This document shows, one piece after another, positions 1 through 8,755 of a stretch of DNA of 52,998 nt. The notes under the pieces are model-generated. The model ran no database searches. It was not told the DNA's origin and saw only the letters and a list, made by a program, of their open reading frames with translations. Origin of the DNA: MFZZ01 sp964610165. Its GTDB lineage: Bacteria > Patescibacteriota > Microgenomatia > UBA1406 > GWC2-37-13. The first letter of the stretch is position 1. Each line of letters starts with the position of its first letter. A program made the translations under genes and the position numbers. Location: positions 1-52,998 of the forward strand of contig CAZSUZ010000007.1 in NCBI GenBank assembly GCA_964610165.1, written 5' to 3'.

Positions 1-20
1 AAGGTAGAAGATGGTAAAGA

Positions 21-49
21 AAGCATCTAAATACTTAAGGTGCTTTTTT
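21..49 (+). terminator. Intrinsic terminator of a gene upstream of the window
   Basis: AAGCATC (21-27) pairs with GGTGCTT (39-45, one G-U pair) and is followed by a run of T. It shares the 16-nt string GGTGCTTTTTTCATGG (39-54) with the terminator after the first gene (712-727), so the gene just outside the window may be a relative of the 165-644 cassette. Confidence 0.7.
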
Positions 50-67
50 CATGGATTAAAAGTAAAA

Positions 68-118
68 TTGAAAAAGTAATTGTCCCATAGTATAATATTC
101 GTTGTCAACTTTGTTGAC
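68..118 (+). promoter_or_regulatory. Promoter and leader hairpin of the 165-644 gene
   Basis: TTGAAA (68-73), 17 nt, TATAAT (91-96) is a near-consensus sigma-70 type promoter. Just downstream, GTCAAC-TTT-GTTGAC (104-118) is a perfect inverted repeat at about the transcription start. It could be an operator or a 5' stabilising hairpin; the sequence alone does not say which. Confidence 0.8.
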
Positions 119-164
119 TTAACAATCTAACTAAGAATAGATATCAGAAAGGACTAAGTGTATT

Positions 165-644
165 ATGGCTACAAAGACTATTGATCCTGAGGCAATCTGG
201 AATTCATTGATCGTGGACCCAATTTTTCAGAAAGGCGGACCAGAAGAATTCCAGCCAAAGTTTCGACCATTTGTCGATGTTTTACCGGAAGTTCTTGGAG
301 TGGAATTGCTTGCCAGCAAAGTGTCGGTGAAAACGTTGATGAAAGCTAAGATGCTTTTCATTCAATACTGCGTCGACAATGGCTTTGCAAAACTGGTCGC
401 CGAATCACTTGGGTCTTCAGAAGAAATGTTTGAAGATATTTTTCAGTCGTTGCTTCAGCAACTTAAGCCGTTGGTCGAGAAGACCGACGAATTACTCAAG
501 GAGTATGGAGTGACGGAAGAACAGATCTTCGCTGATCCGAGGTATGGTATCCGGCCTGAAGTTTTGGAACAGATTAACCAAGGTATGACGATCGGCGATT
601 TGCTGATCACGCAACCTTCGGTGATTGTTGTCAATCCTAGTTAG
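165..644 (+). CDS. Orphan small protein, unknown function (cassette gene 1)
   Basis: A 159-residue soluble-looking protein, mostly predicted helical, with no signal peptide, membrane segment or motif that I recognise. It has all the parts of an independent gene: a TTGAAA-17-TATAAT promoter at 68-96, a leader of roughly 60 nt, an AAAGGA ribosome binding site at 148-153 and an intrinsic terminator at 694-722. Its codons are visibly richer in G and C (GTC, GCC, CCG, CGA) than those of dnaE next door, which suggests a different origin or different expression demands. It is the largest of six genes in this window with this architecture. Function unknown. Confidence 0.8.
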   Translation: MATKTIDPEAIWNSLIVDPIFQKGGPEEFQPKFRPFVDVLPEVLGVELLASKVSVKTLMKAKMLFIQYCVDNGFAKLVAESLGSSEEMFEDIFQSLLQQLKPLVEKTDELLKEYGVTEEQIFADPRYGIRPEVLEQINQGMTIGDLLITQPSVIVVNPS

Positions 645-693
645 TACTAGCACCGTTTGATTTTTGTTTTTCTTTCAGCATACAGCTGAGTGG

Positions 694-722
694 AAAAAGC
701 ACTAGATCATCGGTGCTTTTTT
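694..722 (+). terminator. Intrinsic terminator of cassette gene 1
   Basis: AAAAAGCAC (694-702) pairs with GTGCTTTTT (713-721), with a 10-nt loop and a T run in the 3' arm and tail. It insulates dnaE from the small gene. Confidence 0.85.
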
Positions 723-768
723 CATGGGAAAAAATTTTAATTTCACCCCAACTTTTCCCTATTTCTAG

Positions 769-774
769 TACAAT
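769..774 (+). promoter_or_regulatory. -10 box of dnaE, leaderless arrangement
   Basis: TACAAT lies 6 nt before the dnaE ATG at 781. Transcription would start at or next to the ATG. No Shine-Dalgarno sequence is present and no clear -35 box is seen at 17 nt. Confidence 0.6.
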
Positions 775-780
775 ATACCC

Positions 781-3700
781 ATGTCTTTTGTACACCTTCA
801 TAATCATTCAGAATACTCACTCTTAGATGGTATGTGTCGCATTAAAGATCTTATTGCAAAGGCACAAGAATACAATATGCCAGCTGTGGCGCTTACAGAC
901 CATGGAGCCTTGTATGGTGCCTTTAAATTTTATATTGCAGCAAAAGACGCAGGTATAAAACCAATTATCGGTTGTGAACTGTACAAAGCAAAAGGCAAAG
1001 CTTCAGAAAAAGGTGAAGGAGACGAAAAAGGATACAATCATTTACTTGTTCTCGCAAAAAATGTTACCGGATATCAAAATTTACTAAAATTAGTAACACT
1101 GTCAAACCTAGAAGGATTTTACTATAAACCCCGAGTCGATTGGGATCTGCTCGAAAAGTACGGAGAAGGGTTAATAGTAACTTCCGGGTGTTTGGCAGGA
1201 GAAATTCCACAACTTCTGCAAGAAGACCAAGAAATAAAAGCAGAAGCTGCATTAAAACGATACCTTAAGATATTTGGAGAAGATTTTTACATGGAACTCC
1301 AAAGACATCCACAGCTTGAAATTCAAGAAGAAGTAAACCAAAAAATTGTAAAACTTGCACGCAAATTTGGCGTGCCACTTGTTGCTACAAATGATGTTCA
1401 TTACTTAAATAAAGATGATGCATACGCACACGAAGTATTACTTTGTATTCAAACACAACGAACAATTATCGAAAAAGATAGACCAATGAGTATGATAGAT
1501 GTCCCAGACTTTTACTTTAAAAGTCCAGACGAAATGAAAGCAGCATTTCATGATTATCCAGAAGCAATAGAAAACACAGTAAAAATAGCAGAAAAATGTA
1601 ACTTAGAAATTCCACACGGAAAACTTATTCTGCCAAACTATCCATTGCCAGAAGGACATACAAATGAAACATGGCTTCGCGAAATGGCTTACTCCAAAAA
1701 AGATCGTATAAAAGGATTTGATGATAAAACAATTAATGAACGACTTGATTATGAACTCGATATTATCAATAAAAAAGGATACGCACCATACTTTTTATTT
1801 GTACAAGACATAGTAACTTGGGCAAAAGATACAGGAATTGCAGTAGGGCCAGGAAGAGGATCTGCAGCTGGTTCATTGGTTTCGTATGTGCTAAGAATTA
1901 CAGATATTAATCCACTGCAATATAATTTGCCTTTTGAACGTTTTTTAAATCCAGAACGTCCAACTCCACCAGATATCGATATTGATTTTTCAGATAAACG
2001 ACGTGATGAAGTAATAAAATATATCTCTCGCAAATATGGTGCAGACCATGTTGCACAAATTGTTACCTTTGGAACAATGGAAGCAAAAATGGCAGTTCGT
2101 GATGTAGCCCGTGCACTTGGTTATTCATATGCACAAGGTGATCGTATTTCCAAAATGATTCCACAAGGTAAACAAGGATTTCATATGAGTTTGTCCTTAG
2201 CTTTAGAAGAATCTCCCATGCTTAAAATGGCATACAATTCCGAAGAAGACGTAAAAAAAGTAATAGATATTTCAAAAAAACTTGAAAGTATGGCTCGCCA
2301 TTTTTCTGTACATGCTGCAGGAGTGGTTATTGCCGACAAACCAATGGTTGAATACGTTCCAATGCAACGCGATAACAAAGAAGATCGTATTATTACGCAG
2401 TACGACATGTATTCACTGGACTTAAATGCTGTTTCTGAAAATAAAGCTGTTGGCGTTATTAAAGTCGATATATTAGGTTTAAGAAATCTTTCTACATTGG
2501 AAGAAGCACTTATTTATGTAAAAGCATTTACTGGAAAAACAATTGACATTCACGAAGTACCACTTGATGATGAAAAAACATACCAACTTATGGGTCGTGG
2601 AGAGACAATTGGTGTATTCCAACTAGAATCTTCTGGCATGCAACGTTTGGCCAGAGATATTCAACCAACAAAATTAAGTGATATTACCGCCATGGTCGCC
2701 CTGTATCGCCCAGGACCAATGGATCTTATTCCTACATTTATAAAAGGTAAAAAAAACCCAAAAACAATTCGATATCTTCATAAAGATTTAAAACCAATCA
2801 TGGAAGAAACCTACGGCATTTTGGTGTACCAAGAGCAAGTAATGGATATTGCGGTACAACTTGCTCAATTTTCAAGAAGCCAGGCAGATTTATTGCGTAT
2901 GGCAGTAGGTAAAAAGAAAAAGAAACTCATGGAAGAAGGAAAAAAACAATTTGAAAAAGGAATGATTCAAGCCGGTTACACCAAAAAACTTGCAGATGAT
3001 ATTTTCGGATTTATAGAAAAATTCGCTGCATACGGATTTAATAAAGCTCATGCAGCGTCTTATGCTCTTATTGCCTACTGGACCGCATATATGAAAGCTA
3101 ACTACCCTGTTGAGTTTATGACAGCCCTTATGACAGCAGAACTTCAGGGAGTTGCCGGACCAATGCGGGAACTGAAAATGGCACAAGCATTAGAAGAATG
3201 TAAACGTATGAAAATAGAAGTTCTTCCACCAGATATTAATCATTCAGTTGAGAAATTTTCTATAGAAGGAAGATCTATTCGTTTTGGACTTTCTGCACTT
3301 AAAAATGTAGGTTCTGCAGCAATAGAATCTATTGTGCAGGCACGCGATAAAGATGGTGCATTTACTTCGTTTAAAGATTTTTTAATGCGTGTTGATTTAC
3401 GCAAAGTAAATAAACGTACTGTAGAAAGTTTAATTAAATCTGGCGGTATGGAACAGTTTGCAAATCGAGCAACACTGTTGTTGCATTACCCAGATATGGT
3501 AAAAGAATTATCTTCTGTAAAAGAAAACCAAGATCAAGGTCAGTTTGGATTATTTGGAGAACAGGAAGCAGTAAAACATGTAAAAGATACCTTCCGAGAA
3601 GTACCAGAGTTATCTGAAGATCAGATAATGGAATTTGAAAAAGAAGTTATTGGCTTTTTAATATCTCGTAATCCAATGGATAAACATGCACAAGTAATTC

Positions 3701-4023
3701 AAGAAAAGGTTTCAAAACGGTTTGGAGAAATTGCAGAAACAGATGTAGAAAAAACATTTATATTTGCCGGCATGGTAACCAAAGTAAAAATTGTTAAAAC
3801 CAAAAAAGATAACTCTGACATGGCATTTATGCAAATTAACGATGCCACTGGTTCTATAGAAGTTGTTGTCTTCCCAAAAACCTACAAAGCCATAAAAGAT
3901 GTATGCCAACAAAACTCCGTTTGCTTATTTAAAGGAAAGGTTACCGAACGCGAAGGAGATTACAGTATAATTATGGAGAAAGCTGTAAACTTGGATGAAA
4001 GAGCAAGAAACGAACAACACTAA
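781..4023 (+). CDS. dnaE: DNA polymerase III alpha subunit (replicative polymerase)
   Basis: 1080 residues, normal length for DnaE1. The N-terminal PHP domain starts with HLHNHSEYSLLDG (residues about 5-17). The polymerase core carries the GPGRGSAAGS motif near residue 360 and the catalytic PDIDIDF motif near residue 400. The C-terminal part contains tandem helix-hairpin-helix and an OB-fold region (about 970-1060). As the catalytic subunit of the replicative polymerase it extends DNA from primers at the fork. The start is supported by the -10 box 6 nt upstream. No intein is seen. Identification is secure. Confidence 0.98.
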   Translation: MSFVHLHNHSEYSLLDGMCRIKDLIAKAQEYNMPAVALTDHGALYGAFKFYIAAKDAGIKPIIGCELYKAKGKASEKGEGDEKGYNHLLVLAKNVTGYQNLLKLVTLSNLEGFYYKPRVDWDLLEKYGEGLIVTSGCLAGEIPQLLQEDQEIKAEAALKRYLKIFGEDFYMELQRHPQLEIQEEVNQKIVKLARKFGVPLVATNDVHYLNKDDAYAHEVLLCIQTQRTIIEKDRPMSMIDVPDFYFKSPDEMKAAFHDYPEAIENTVKIAEKCNLEIPHGKLILPNYPLPEGHTNETWLREMAYSKKDRIKGFDDKTINERLDYELDIINKKGYAPYFLFVQDIVTWAKDTGIAVGPGRGSAAGSLVSYVLRITDINPLQYNLPFERFLNPERPTPPDIDIDFSDKRRDEVIKYISRKYGADHVAQIVTFGTMEAKMAVRDVARALGYSYAQGDRISKMIPQGKQGFHMSLSLALEESPMLKMAYNSEEDVKKVIDISKKLESMARHFSVHAAGVVIADKPMVEYVPMQRDNKEDRIITQYDMYSLDLNAVSENKAVGVIKVDILGLRNLSTLEEALIYVKAFTGKTIDIHEVPLDDEKTYQLMGRGETIGVFQLESSGMQRLARDIQPTKLSDITAMVALYRPGPMDLIPTFIKGKKNPKTIRYLHKDLKPIMEETYGILVYQEQVMDIAVQLAQFSRSQADLLRMAVGKKKKKLMEEGKKQFEKGMIQAGYTKKLADDIFGFIEKFAAYGFNKAHAASYALIAYWTAYMKANYPVEFMTALMTAELQGVAGPMRELKMAQALEECKRMKIEVLPPDINHSVEKFSIEGRSIRFGLSALKNVGSAAIESIVQARDKDGAFTSFKDFLMRVDLRKVNKRTVESLIKSGGMEQFANRATLLLHYPDMVKELSSVKENQDQGQFGLFGEQEAVKHVKDTFREVPELSEDQIMEFEKEVIGFLISRNPMDKHAQVIQEKVSKRFGEIAETDVEKTFIFAGMVTKVKIVKTKKDNSDMAFMQINDATGSIEVVVFPKTYKAIKDVCQQNSVCLFKGKVTEREGDYSIIMEKAVNLDERARNEQH

Positions 4024-4062
4024 AAAAGATTTTTTACATATCCAATGCATCACAGATATGTT

Positions 4063-4091
4063 TTGACCTGTTGCAAATACCTTGTTATTAT
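4063..4091 (+). promoter_or_regulatory. Promoter of the ATP synthase operon
   Basis: TTGACC (4063-4068), 17 nt, TATTAT (4086-4091). The predicted transcription start (about 4098) leaves roughly 7 nt before the ATG at 4105. This supports 4105 rather than a start at 4045 for the first gene. Confidence 0.65.
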
Positions 4092-4104
4092 TTCCTCAAG
4101 TAAA

Positions 4105-4389
4105 ATGAAAGATACTAAATATACCAAAGTATCTATTTCAGGTGAAATTGAAGAATATACACCTACAAAAAAACCTAGAAAAAAAGGAAGCTTAGGTCTT
4201 CCTAAAGAATATGTAGATTTAGGGCTATATTTGTCAGTTCCATTATTACTTGCAGTTTTCGGTGGTAATTATTTGGATAAACGATTTGGTACAGGCAGTT
4301 TATTTACCATATCATTATTAATATTTGGTACAATAACCGTATTTTACAATTTGTATAAACTTATAAAGAAAGATGCTAGCAGCAAATAA
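4105..4389 (+). CDS. atpI: ATP synthase accessory protein AtpI-like
   Basis: 94 residues from the ATG at 4105. A charged N-terminal tail is followed by two membrane segments (about residues 38-55 and 65-88), with the pattern GGNYLDKRFGT between them that resembles AtpI/AtpQ-type proteins. These help assemble the c-ring or supply Mg2+/Ca2+ to the synthase. First gene of the operon; it overlaps atpB by 17 nt. A longer frame opens at 4045, but that would place the start upstream of the promoter -10 box. The family assignment rests on size, topology and position. Confidence 0.75.
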   Translation: MKDTKYTKVSISGEIEEYTPTKKPRKKGSLGLPKEYVDLGLYLSVPLLLAVFGGNYLDKRFGTGSLFTISLLIFGTITVFYNLYKLIKKDASSK

Positions 4390-5200
4390 AGTACAAACTA
4401 ATGAAGAGCAAATTCCAGTAGCGGAAGCAGAACATGTTGAAGAAAAAGCTGCTCAACCTCATATCAGTATTAAAGGTGAAGAGGTTTTTCAGATTAATAA
4501 CTTTCCAGTAACGAATTCTGTATTAACAACTAGTTTAGTTGTATTACTATTCTTTTTTATTGCAACGTATTATTTTAATCAATACAAATCCAAAGATCGT
4601 GGTCTTGGATTTTATGCTATTCATTCATTATTAAAATACTTATACGATTTACTCCACGGTATTTTGCACAGTAAAATTACATATTTCTTTGCATTACTTG
4701 GATCATTTTTCTTTTTTATTTTATTAAATAACTGGGCAGGTTTAATTCCTGGAGTCGGTACCATTTTAATAGATGTTGTACATGCTGGAGAAACACATCA
4801 CATTCCACTTTTTAGAGGTGGTACAGCAGATTTAAATACAACAGTGGCACTTGCAGGTGTTTCTGTTTTTGCAACTCAAATATTTGGTTTTCAATTTTTA
4901 GGACCAAAAGTACATTTAGGCAAATATTTTAACTTTAAAGATCCTGTCATGTTGTTTGTTGGAATTCTTGAGCTTATTTTAGAAGCAGCAAGAATATTAT
5001 CATTTTCATTCCGTTTATTCGGAAATATTTTTGCAGGAGAAGTCTTGCTCACAATTGTGCCATTCTTATTACCAGTGTTCTTATCTTTTGTAAGTTCACC
5101 TATGTATTTGATGGAAATTTTTGTAGGATTTGTGCAGGCAGCAGTATTTGTTATTTTGTCGACCATATTTATTAATATGGCAACATCACATGATCACTAA
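4373..5200 (+). CDS. atpB: ATP synthase Fo subunit a
   Basis: 275 residues. A hydrophilic N-terminal extension of about 45 residues precedes the membrane segments. The conserved helix contains SFSFRLFGNIFAGE, whose arginine is the essential residue facing the c-ring for ion translocation. Membrane subunit of the F1Fo synthase. It overlaps the end of atpI by 17 nt, so translation is probably coupled; no Shine-Dalgarno sequence is present. Confidence 0.95.
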   Translation: MLAANKVQTNEEQIPVAEAEHVEEKAAQPHISIKGEEVFQINNFPVTNSVLTTSLVVLLFFFIATYYFNQYKSKDRGLGFYAIHSLLKYLYDLLHGILHSKITYFFALLGSFFFFILLNNWAGLIPGVGTILIDVVHAGETHHIPLFRGGTADLNTTVALAGVSVFATQIFGFQFLGPKVHLGKYFNFKDPVMLFVGILELILEAARILSFSFRLFGNIFAGEVLLTIVPFLLPVFLSFVSSPMYLMEIFVGFVQAAVFVILSTIFINMATSHDH

Positions 5201-5239
5201 GCAATTATTATTTAATTATTAATTTATATTATTTACAGT

Positions 5240-5470
5240 ATGGAAACAGAATCAATGAGACTTCTCGGAACAGCTCTAGCAATCGGACTTGGAGCAATTG
5301 GACCTGGATTAGCAATTGGACTTATCGGTAGTCGTGCAATGGAAGCATTAGGAAGAAATCCTGAAGCAGAAGCACCTATCCGCACAACAATGATTCTTGC
5401 CGCTGCATTCGCAGAATCAGTCGCAATTTTTGCACTTGTTGTTGCACTTATTATTAAATTTGTCGTATAA
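5240..5470 (+). CDS. atpE: ATP synthase Fo subunit c
   Basis: 76 residues, two transmembrane helices joined by the polar loop RNPEAEAP (about 39-46). Helix 1 has the GPG(L)AIG pattern; helix 2 carries Glu59 in AFAESVAIF, the ion-binding carboxylate. The glutamine of helix 1 that is typical of Na+-binding c subunits is replaced by Ile26, so proton coupling is the likelier reading (inference). Forms the rotating c-ring. No ribosome binding site is seen upstream. Confidence 0.95.
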   Translation: METESMRLLGTALAIGLGAIGPGLAIGLIGSRAMEALGRNPEAEAPIRTTMILAAAFAESVAIFALVVALIIKFVV

Positions 5471-5489
5471 CACAGAAAAATAAACAAGT

Positions 5490-5996
5490 ATGGAAAATCT
5501 AGGTATAGATATTAAATTACTAATAGCCCAACTTGTAAACTTTGGAATCTTTTTCTTTATATTTCAAAAGTTTATTTCTAAGCCATTTTTTGCTTATTTA
5601 AATAAGCAAAAAAAGGAAGAAGAAACTCGTGCAGAATTTGCTGAAGAAATAGAAAAACGTAAAGCAAAACTCGATGCAGAAGATGCAAAGCTTGAAAAAG
5701 AACGAAAAACTAAACTAGACAAGGCATTACAACAAGCAAAAGCAGATGCAGAAGAAGTAAAACACGAAATTATTGAAACAGCAAAGAAAGAAGCAGCAGC
5801 AATTATTGAAAAAGGTCATGTTCAGCTTGCAGAAGAAAAGAAAGAGCTTTACAAAGATCTTAGACAACAAATTGCAAGTGTTAGTATGATTGTAGTTGAA
5901 AAAGCTCTACGAGAATACTTAACAGATGATGCTCAGAAAAAGATTACTCAGAATATCGTAAAACATATTCCAGAAGATACACAGTTACAAAATTAA
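5490..5996 (+). CDS. atpF: ATP synthase Fo subunit b
   Basis: 168 residues. One N-terminal membrane helix (about 10-28, rich in Phe and Ile) is followed by a long charged Lys/Glu/Ala-rich coiled coil (about 38-140). This is the classic b-subunit peripheral stalk that links Fo to F1. It starts 19 nt after atpE and ends 3 nt before the shortened delta gene, with which its C-terminus should interact. Confidence 0.95.
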   Translation: MENLGIDIKLLIAQLVNFGIFFFIFQKFISKPFFAYLNKQKKEEETRAEFAEEIEKRKAKLDAEDAKLEKERKTKLDKALQQAKADAEEVKHEIIETAKKEAAAIIEKGHVQLAEEKKELYKDLRQQIASVSMIVVEKALREYLTDDAQKKITQNIVKHIPEDTQLQN

Positions 5997-5999
5997 GCT

Positions 6000-6287
6000 A
6001 TGAAATTTAATCCACAACTCAAACAAGATCTTATAAAGTACATTAAAGATAGAATGAATGGTACTATCAAACCAAAAGTAACGGTTGTAGCACCATATAA
6101 ACTATCAGATACTGAAATGGATACATTGAAGAAAAAAGTATCACTTCTAAAAGAAGCTCAAGTAGTTGTAGAAGTGGATAAAAATATAATGGCAGGCATA
6201 ATCATTAAGTATGGATCTCAAGTTATAGATCTATCACTCAAAACAGAATTACATAAGTTAGAACAAACGATATATGAAACAGCTTGA
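6000..6287 (+). CDS. atpH: ATP synthase delta subunit, C-terminal domain only
   Basis: Only 95 residues against the usual 170-185. The part present matches the C-terminal region of delta/OSCP: the segment MAGIIIKYGSQVIDLSLK (about residues 62-79) corresponds to the conserved G-G-x-x-I-x-x-G-x-x-V-I-D-x-S motif. The N-terminal helical bundle that normally grips the alpha-subunit N-termini is absent. There is no room for it upstream, because atpF ends at 5996. It overlaps atpA by 14 nt. The operon around it is intact, so I read this as a natural minimal delta rather than a pseudogene. Confidence 0.85.
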   Translation: MKFNPQLKQDLIKYIKDRMNGTIKPKVTVVAPYKLSDTEMDTLKKKVSLLKEAQVVVEVDKNIMAGIIIKYGSQVIDLSLKTELHKLEQTIYETA

Positions 6288-7779
6288 TCAATTTATTAAA
6301 GAAATTGAAAAAGAACTGAGTTCTCAAAAAGGAATTTCAGTCAAAAGTGAAGAAGTTGGTAGTGTAAAAGAAGTAAAAGACGGAGTCGTAACACTTACTG
6401 GACTTACCAACATCGGATACGGAGAAATTATTCAATTCGAAAACGGAGAACGCGCTCTTGTGATTGATATGGTCGAAGAAGAGGTCGGTGCTATTGTACT
6501 TGGTGATTATCTTCAGATTACAGCAGGACAAACTGCAAAAGGAACTGGTATTACTCTTTCAATTCCTGTAACAGAAGATTTACTTGGACGAGTAGTTAAT
6601 CCTTTAACACAACCAGAAGATGGTGGTGTTCAGGTTAAATCTAAAACACTGTATCCAGTTGAAAAAGTCGCACCAGGAATTATTAAACGTAAATCTGTTA
6701 CAGTTCCACTTCAGACTGGTATAAAAGCAATTGATGCTCTTATTCCAATTGGACGAGGACAGCGAGAACTTATTATTGGAGACCGTGGAACTGGTAAAAC
6801 AACAATCGGAATTGACGCAATTTTAAATCAAAAAGGACAAGATGTAATTTGTATTTACTGTGCAATTGGACAGAAAAACTCAAAGATTGCAACACTTGTC
6901 GAATTATTAAAGAAAAACGGAGCTATGGATTACACAGTTGTTGTAAAAGCATCAGCTGCAGACCCTGTAACTCTACAATATATTGCACCATACGCAGCAA
7001 CTGCAATTGGTGAATACTTTATGGATCTTGGAAAAGACGTTCTTATTATTTATGATGATCTTTCAAAACATGCTTGGGCATACCGACAGGTTTCTCTTAT
7101 TTTAAGAAGACCAGCAGGCCGAGAAGCATATCCAGGAGACGTTTTTTATCTTCACTCAAGACTTCTTGAAAGAGCAGCTCGTTTAAATGAAGATAATGGC
7201 GGAGGATCATTAACAGCTTTGCCAATTATTGAAACACTTGAAAATGATATTTCAGCATACATTCCAACAAATGTAATCTCAATTACAGATGGACAGATCT
7301 TTTTAGAAACAGATTTGTTTAATGCAGGTATGAGACCAGCTGTAAATGTCGGTTTGTCAGTATCCCGTGTTGGATCTTCTGCACAAACAAAAGCTATGAA
7401 ACAGGTTGCTGGAAAGCTAAAACTTGATCTTGCTCAGTATCGAGAACTTTCAGCATTTTCACAGTTTGAATCTGATCTCGATGAAGAAACAAAAAAATTC
7501 TTAAATCGAGGAGCAAAAACAACACAAATCTTAAAACAAAAACAAAGTGCACCTTATGATCTTGGTTCCCAGGTAGCAATACTGTGGGCAGCATCAAATG
7601 GACATTTGGATAATATTCCTTTAAATCATGTAAATGATTTTGAAGATAGATTTATTGCAGATTTGCGAACTCGAGGTAAAAAATTATTAAATCAAATTAA
7701 TAAAGATAAAGTAGTTTCAGAAGAAACAGAAAAAGAACTCGCACAGTTTGTAAAAGACAATTTGGTTAGTGAGAAATAG
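6274..7779 (+). CDS. atpA: ATP synthase F1 subunit alpha
   Basis: 501 residues, full length. The P-loop reads GDRGTGKT (about residues 169-176), where most alpha subunits have GDRQTGKT. The ALPIIETLENDISAYIPTNVISITDGQIF region is typical of alpha, here split over residues about 313-344. It is the non-catalytic nucleotide-binding subunit of the alpha3beta3 hexamer. It overlaps atpH by 14 nt. A palindromic repeat element begins 10 nt after its stop codon. Confidence 0.97.
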   Translation: MKQLDQFIKEIEKELSSQKGISVKSEEVGSVKEVKDGVVTLTGLTNIGYGEIIQFENGERALVIDMVEEEVGAIVLGDYLQITAGQTAKGTGITLSIPVTEDLLGRVVNPLTQPEDGGVQVKSKTLYPVEKVAPGIIKRKSVTVPLQTGIKAIDALIPIGRGQRELIIGDRGTGKTTIGIDAILNQKGQDVICIYCAIGQKNSKIATLVELLKKNGAMDYTVVVKASAADPVTLQYIAPYAATAIGEYFMDLGKDVLIIYDDLSKHAWAYRQVSLILRRPAGREAYPGDVFYLHSRLLERAARLNEDNGGGSLTALPIIETLENDISAYIPTNVISITDGQIFLETDLFNAGMRPAVNVGLSVSRVGSSAQTKAMKQVAGKLKLDLAQYRELSAFSQFESDLDEETKKFLNRGAKTTQILKQKQSAPYDLGSQVAILWAASNGHLDNIPLNHVNDFEDRFIADLRTRGKKLLNQINKDKVVSEETEKELAQFVKDNLVSEK

Positions 7780-7788
7780 TTACATAAT

Positions 7789-7849
7789 GTCATTCCCGAC
7801 TTGATCGGGAATCCAGAAAGTTATAGATCCCCGCATTCGCGAGGATGAC
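7789..7849. repeat. Palindromic dispersed-repeat-like element inside the atp operon
   Basis: About 61 bp. The outer ends GTCAT (7789-7793) and ATGAC (7845-7849) are inverted repeats. Inside is a perfect hairpin ATTCCCGA-CTTGA-TCGGGAAT (7792-7812) and a second, imperfect one, CCCCGC...GCGAGG (about 7829-7844). The layout resembles the small palindromic elements widely scattered in bacterial genomes that begin GTCATTCCC and end GGATGAC. It is G+C-rich against its surroundings and separates atpA from atpG. Only one copy was recognised in this window. Confidence 0.75.
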
Positions 7850-7861
7850 AACAGTAAAATT

Positions 7862-8722
7862 ATGAATTTAAGAGTAGTAAAAAAGAAAATTAAGTCCATT
7901 AAGAACGTAAAAAAGATTACGAAAGCAATGCAGATGGTTTCTGCTGTAAAAATGAGAAAAGCACAGCAGGCTGAAATGGAAAGTAGACCATATCGTGATG
8001 GATTATCAGAACTTATCAAGAAAATATCATCACGCATAGATCCAGCACATGCAGAAATTCTGCAGGTTGATACAAGTCTAGCAAAAAAATCTCTTGTAAT
8101 AGTTGTTACATCGAATAAAGGTTTAGCAGGTTCTTTTAATACAAATGTATTAAGGCACGTTATAAAAGATGAACGAAATTTTAATGAACTTGAGTTTGTA
8201 ACCGTAGGTTCAAAAGGCGCACAGTTTTTAGGAAGACTAAAGGGCGTACATATTATTGCAGATTTTTCTAGTAATAATTTAGTAAACGAAGCTTCAGCAA
8301 TTTTCAATCTTGTTATTGAAAAATATATGACTGGAGATTACAAAACAATTAGTATTGTATATAACCAATTTATTTCAACATTAAAGTCGGTTGTAGTTGA
8401 ACCAACTATTTTACCTTTTAATTTAGCCGGAGAACATGAACCAAACGAAGAATTTGCTGATAACGAATATATTATCGAGCCATCTCCAAAAGAGATTCTC
8501 GATCAATTACTTAAAAGTTATATAGAACAAAAAGTGCGTGGTGCATTAATAAGTAGTGAAGCTGTAGAACATTCTCAGCGTATGATGGCAATGAAAAGTG
8601 CAACAGATAATGCATCAGACTTAATTGGACAATTAACATTATTATCAAACAGATTACGACAGGAAAAGATTACAAATGAATTATTAGACATGATTACTGC
8701 AAAAGAATCTGTCGAAAGTTAA
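7862..8722 (+). CDS. atpG: ATP synthase F1 subunit gamma
   Basis: 286 residues. The N-terminal helix KKKIKSIKNVKKITKAMQMVSAVKMRKAQ (positions about 7-35) and the C-terminal MMAMKSATDNASDLIGQL region (about 240-257) are the two antiparallel helices of the central rotor shaft. It lies 12 nt after the palindromic element and 33 nt before atpD. No Shine-Dalgarno sequence is present. A long open frame on the opposite strand here is a shadow. Confidence 0.96.
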   Translation: MNLRVVKKKIKSIKNVKKITKAMQMVSAVKMRKAQQAEMESRPYRDGLSELIKKISSRIDPAHAEILQVDTSLAKKSLVIVVTSNKGLAGSFNTNVLRHVIKDERNFNELEFVTVGSKGAQFLGRLKGVHIIADFSSNNLVNEASAIFNLVIEKYMTGDYKTISIVYNQFISTLKSVVVEPTILPFNLAGEHEPNEEFADNEYIIEPSPKEILDQLLKSYIEQKVRGALISSEAVEHSQRMMAMKSATDNASDLIGQLTLLSNRLRQEKITNELLDMITAKESVES

Positions 8723-8755
8723 AAAATTACAATACATTAATAATTAAATAAAAAT

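Noticed and set aside
4045..4104. N-terminal extension of AtpI from the ATG at 4045
   Set aside because: It would start upstream of the well-formed promoter at 4063-4091; the extra residues are not AtpI-like.
7780..8307. A 175-codon minus-strand frame opposite atpG
   Set aside because: It lies wholly over atpG and the palindromic repeat, has no promoter or start signals and an unnatural composition; a shadow.
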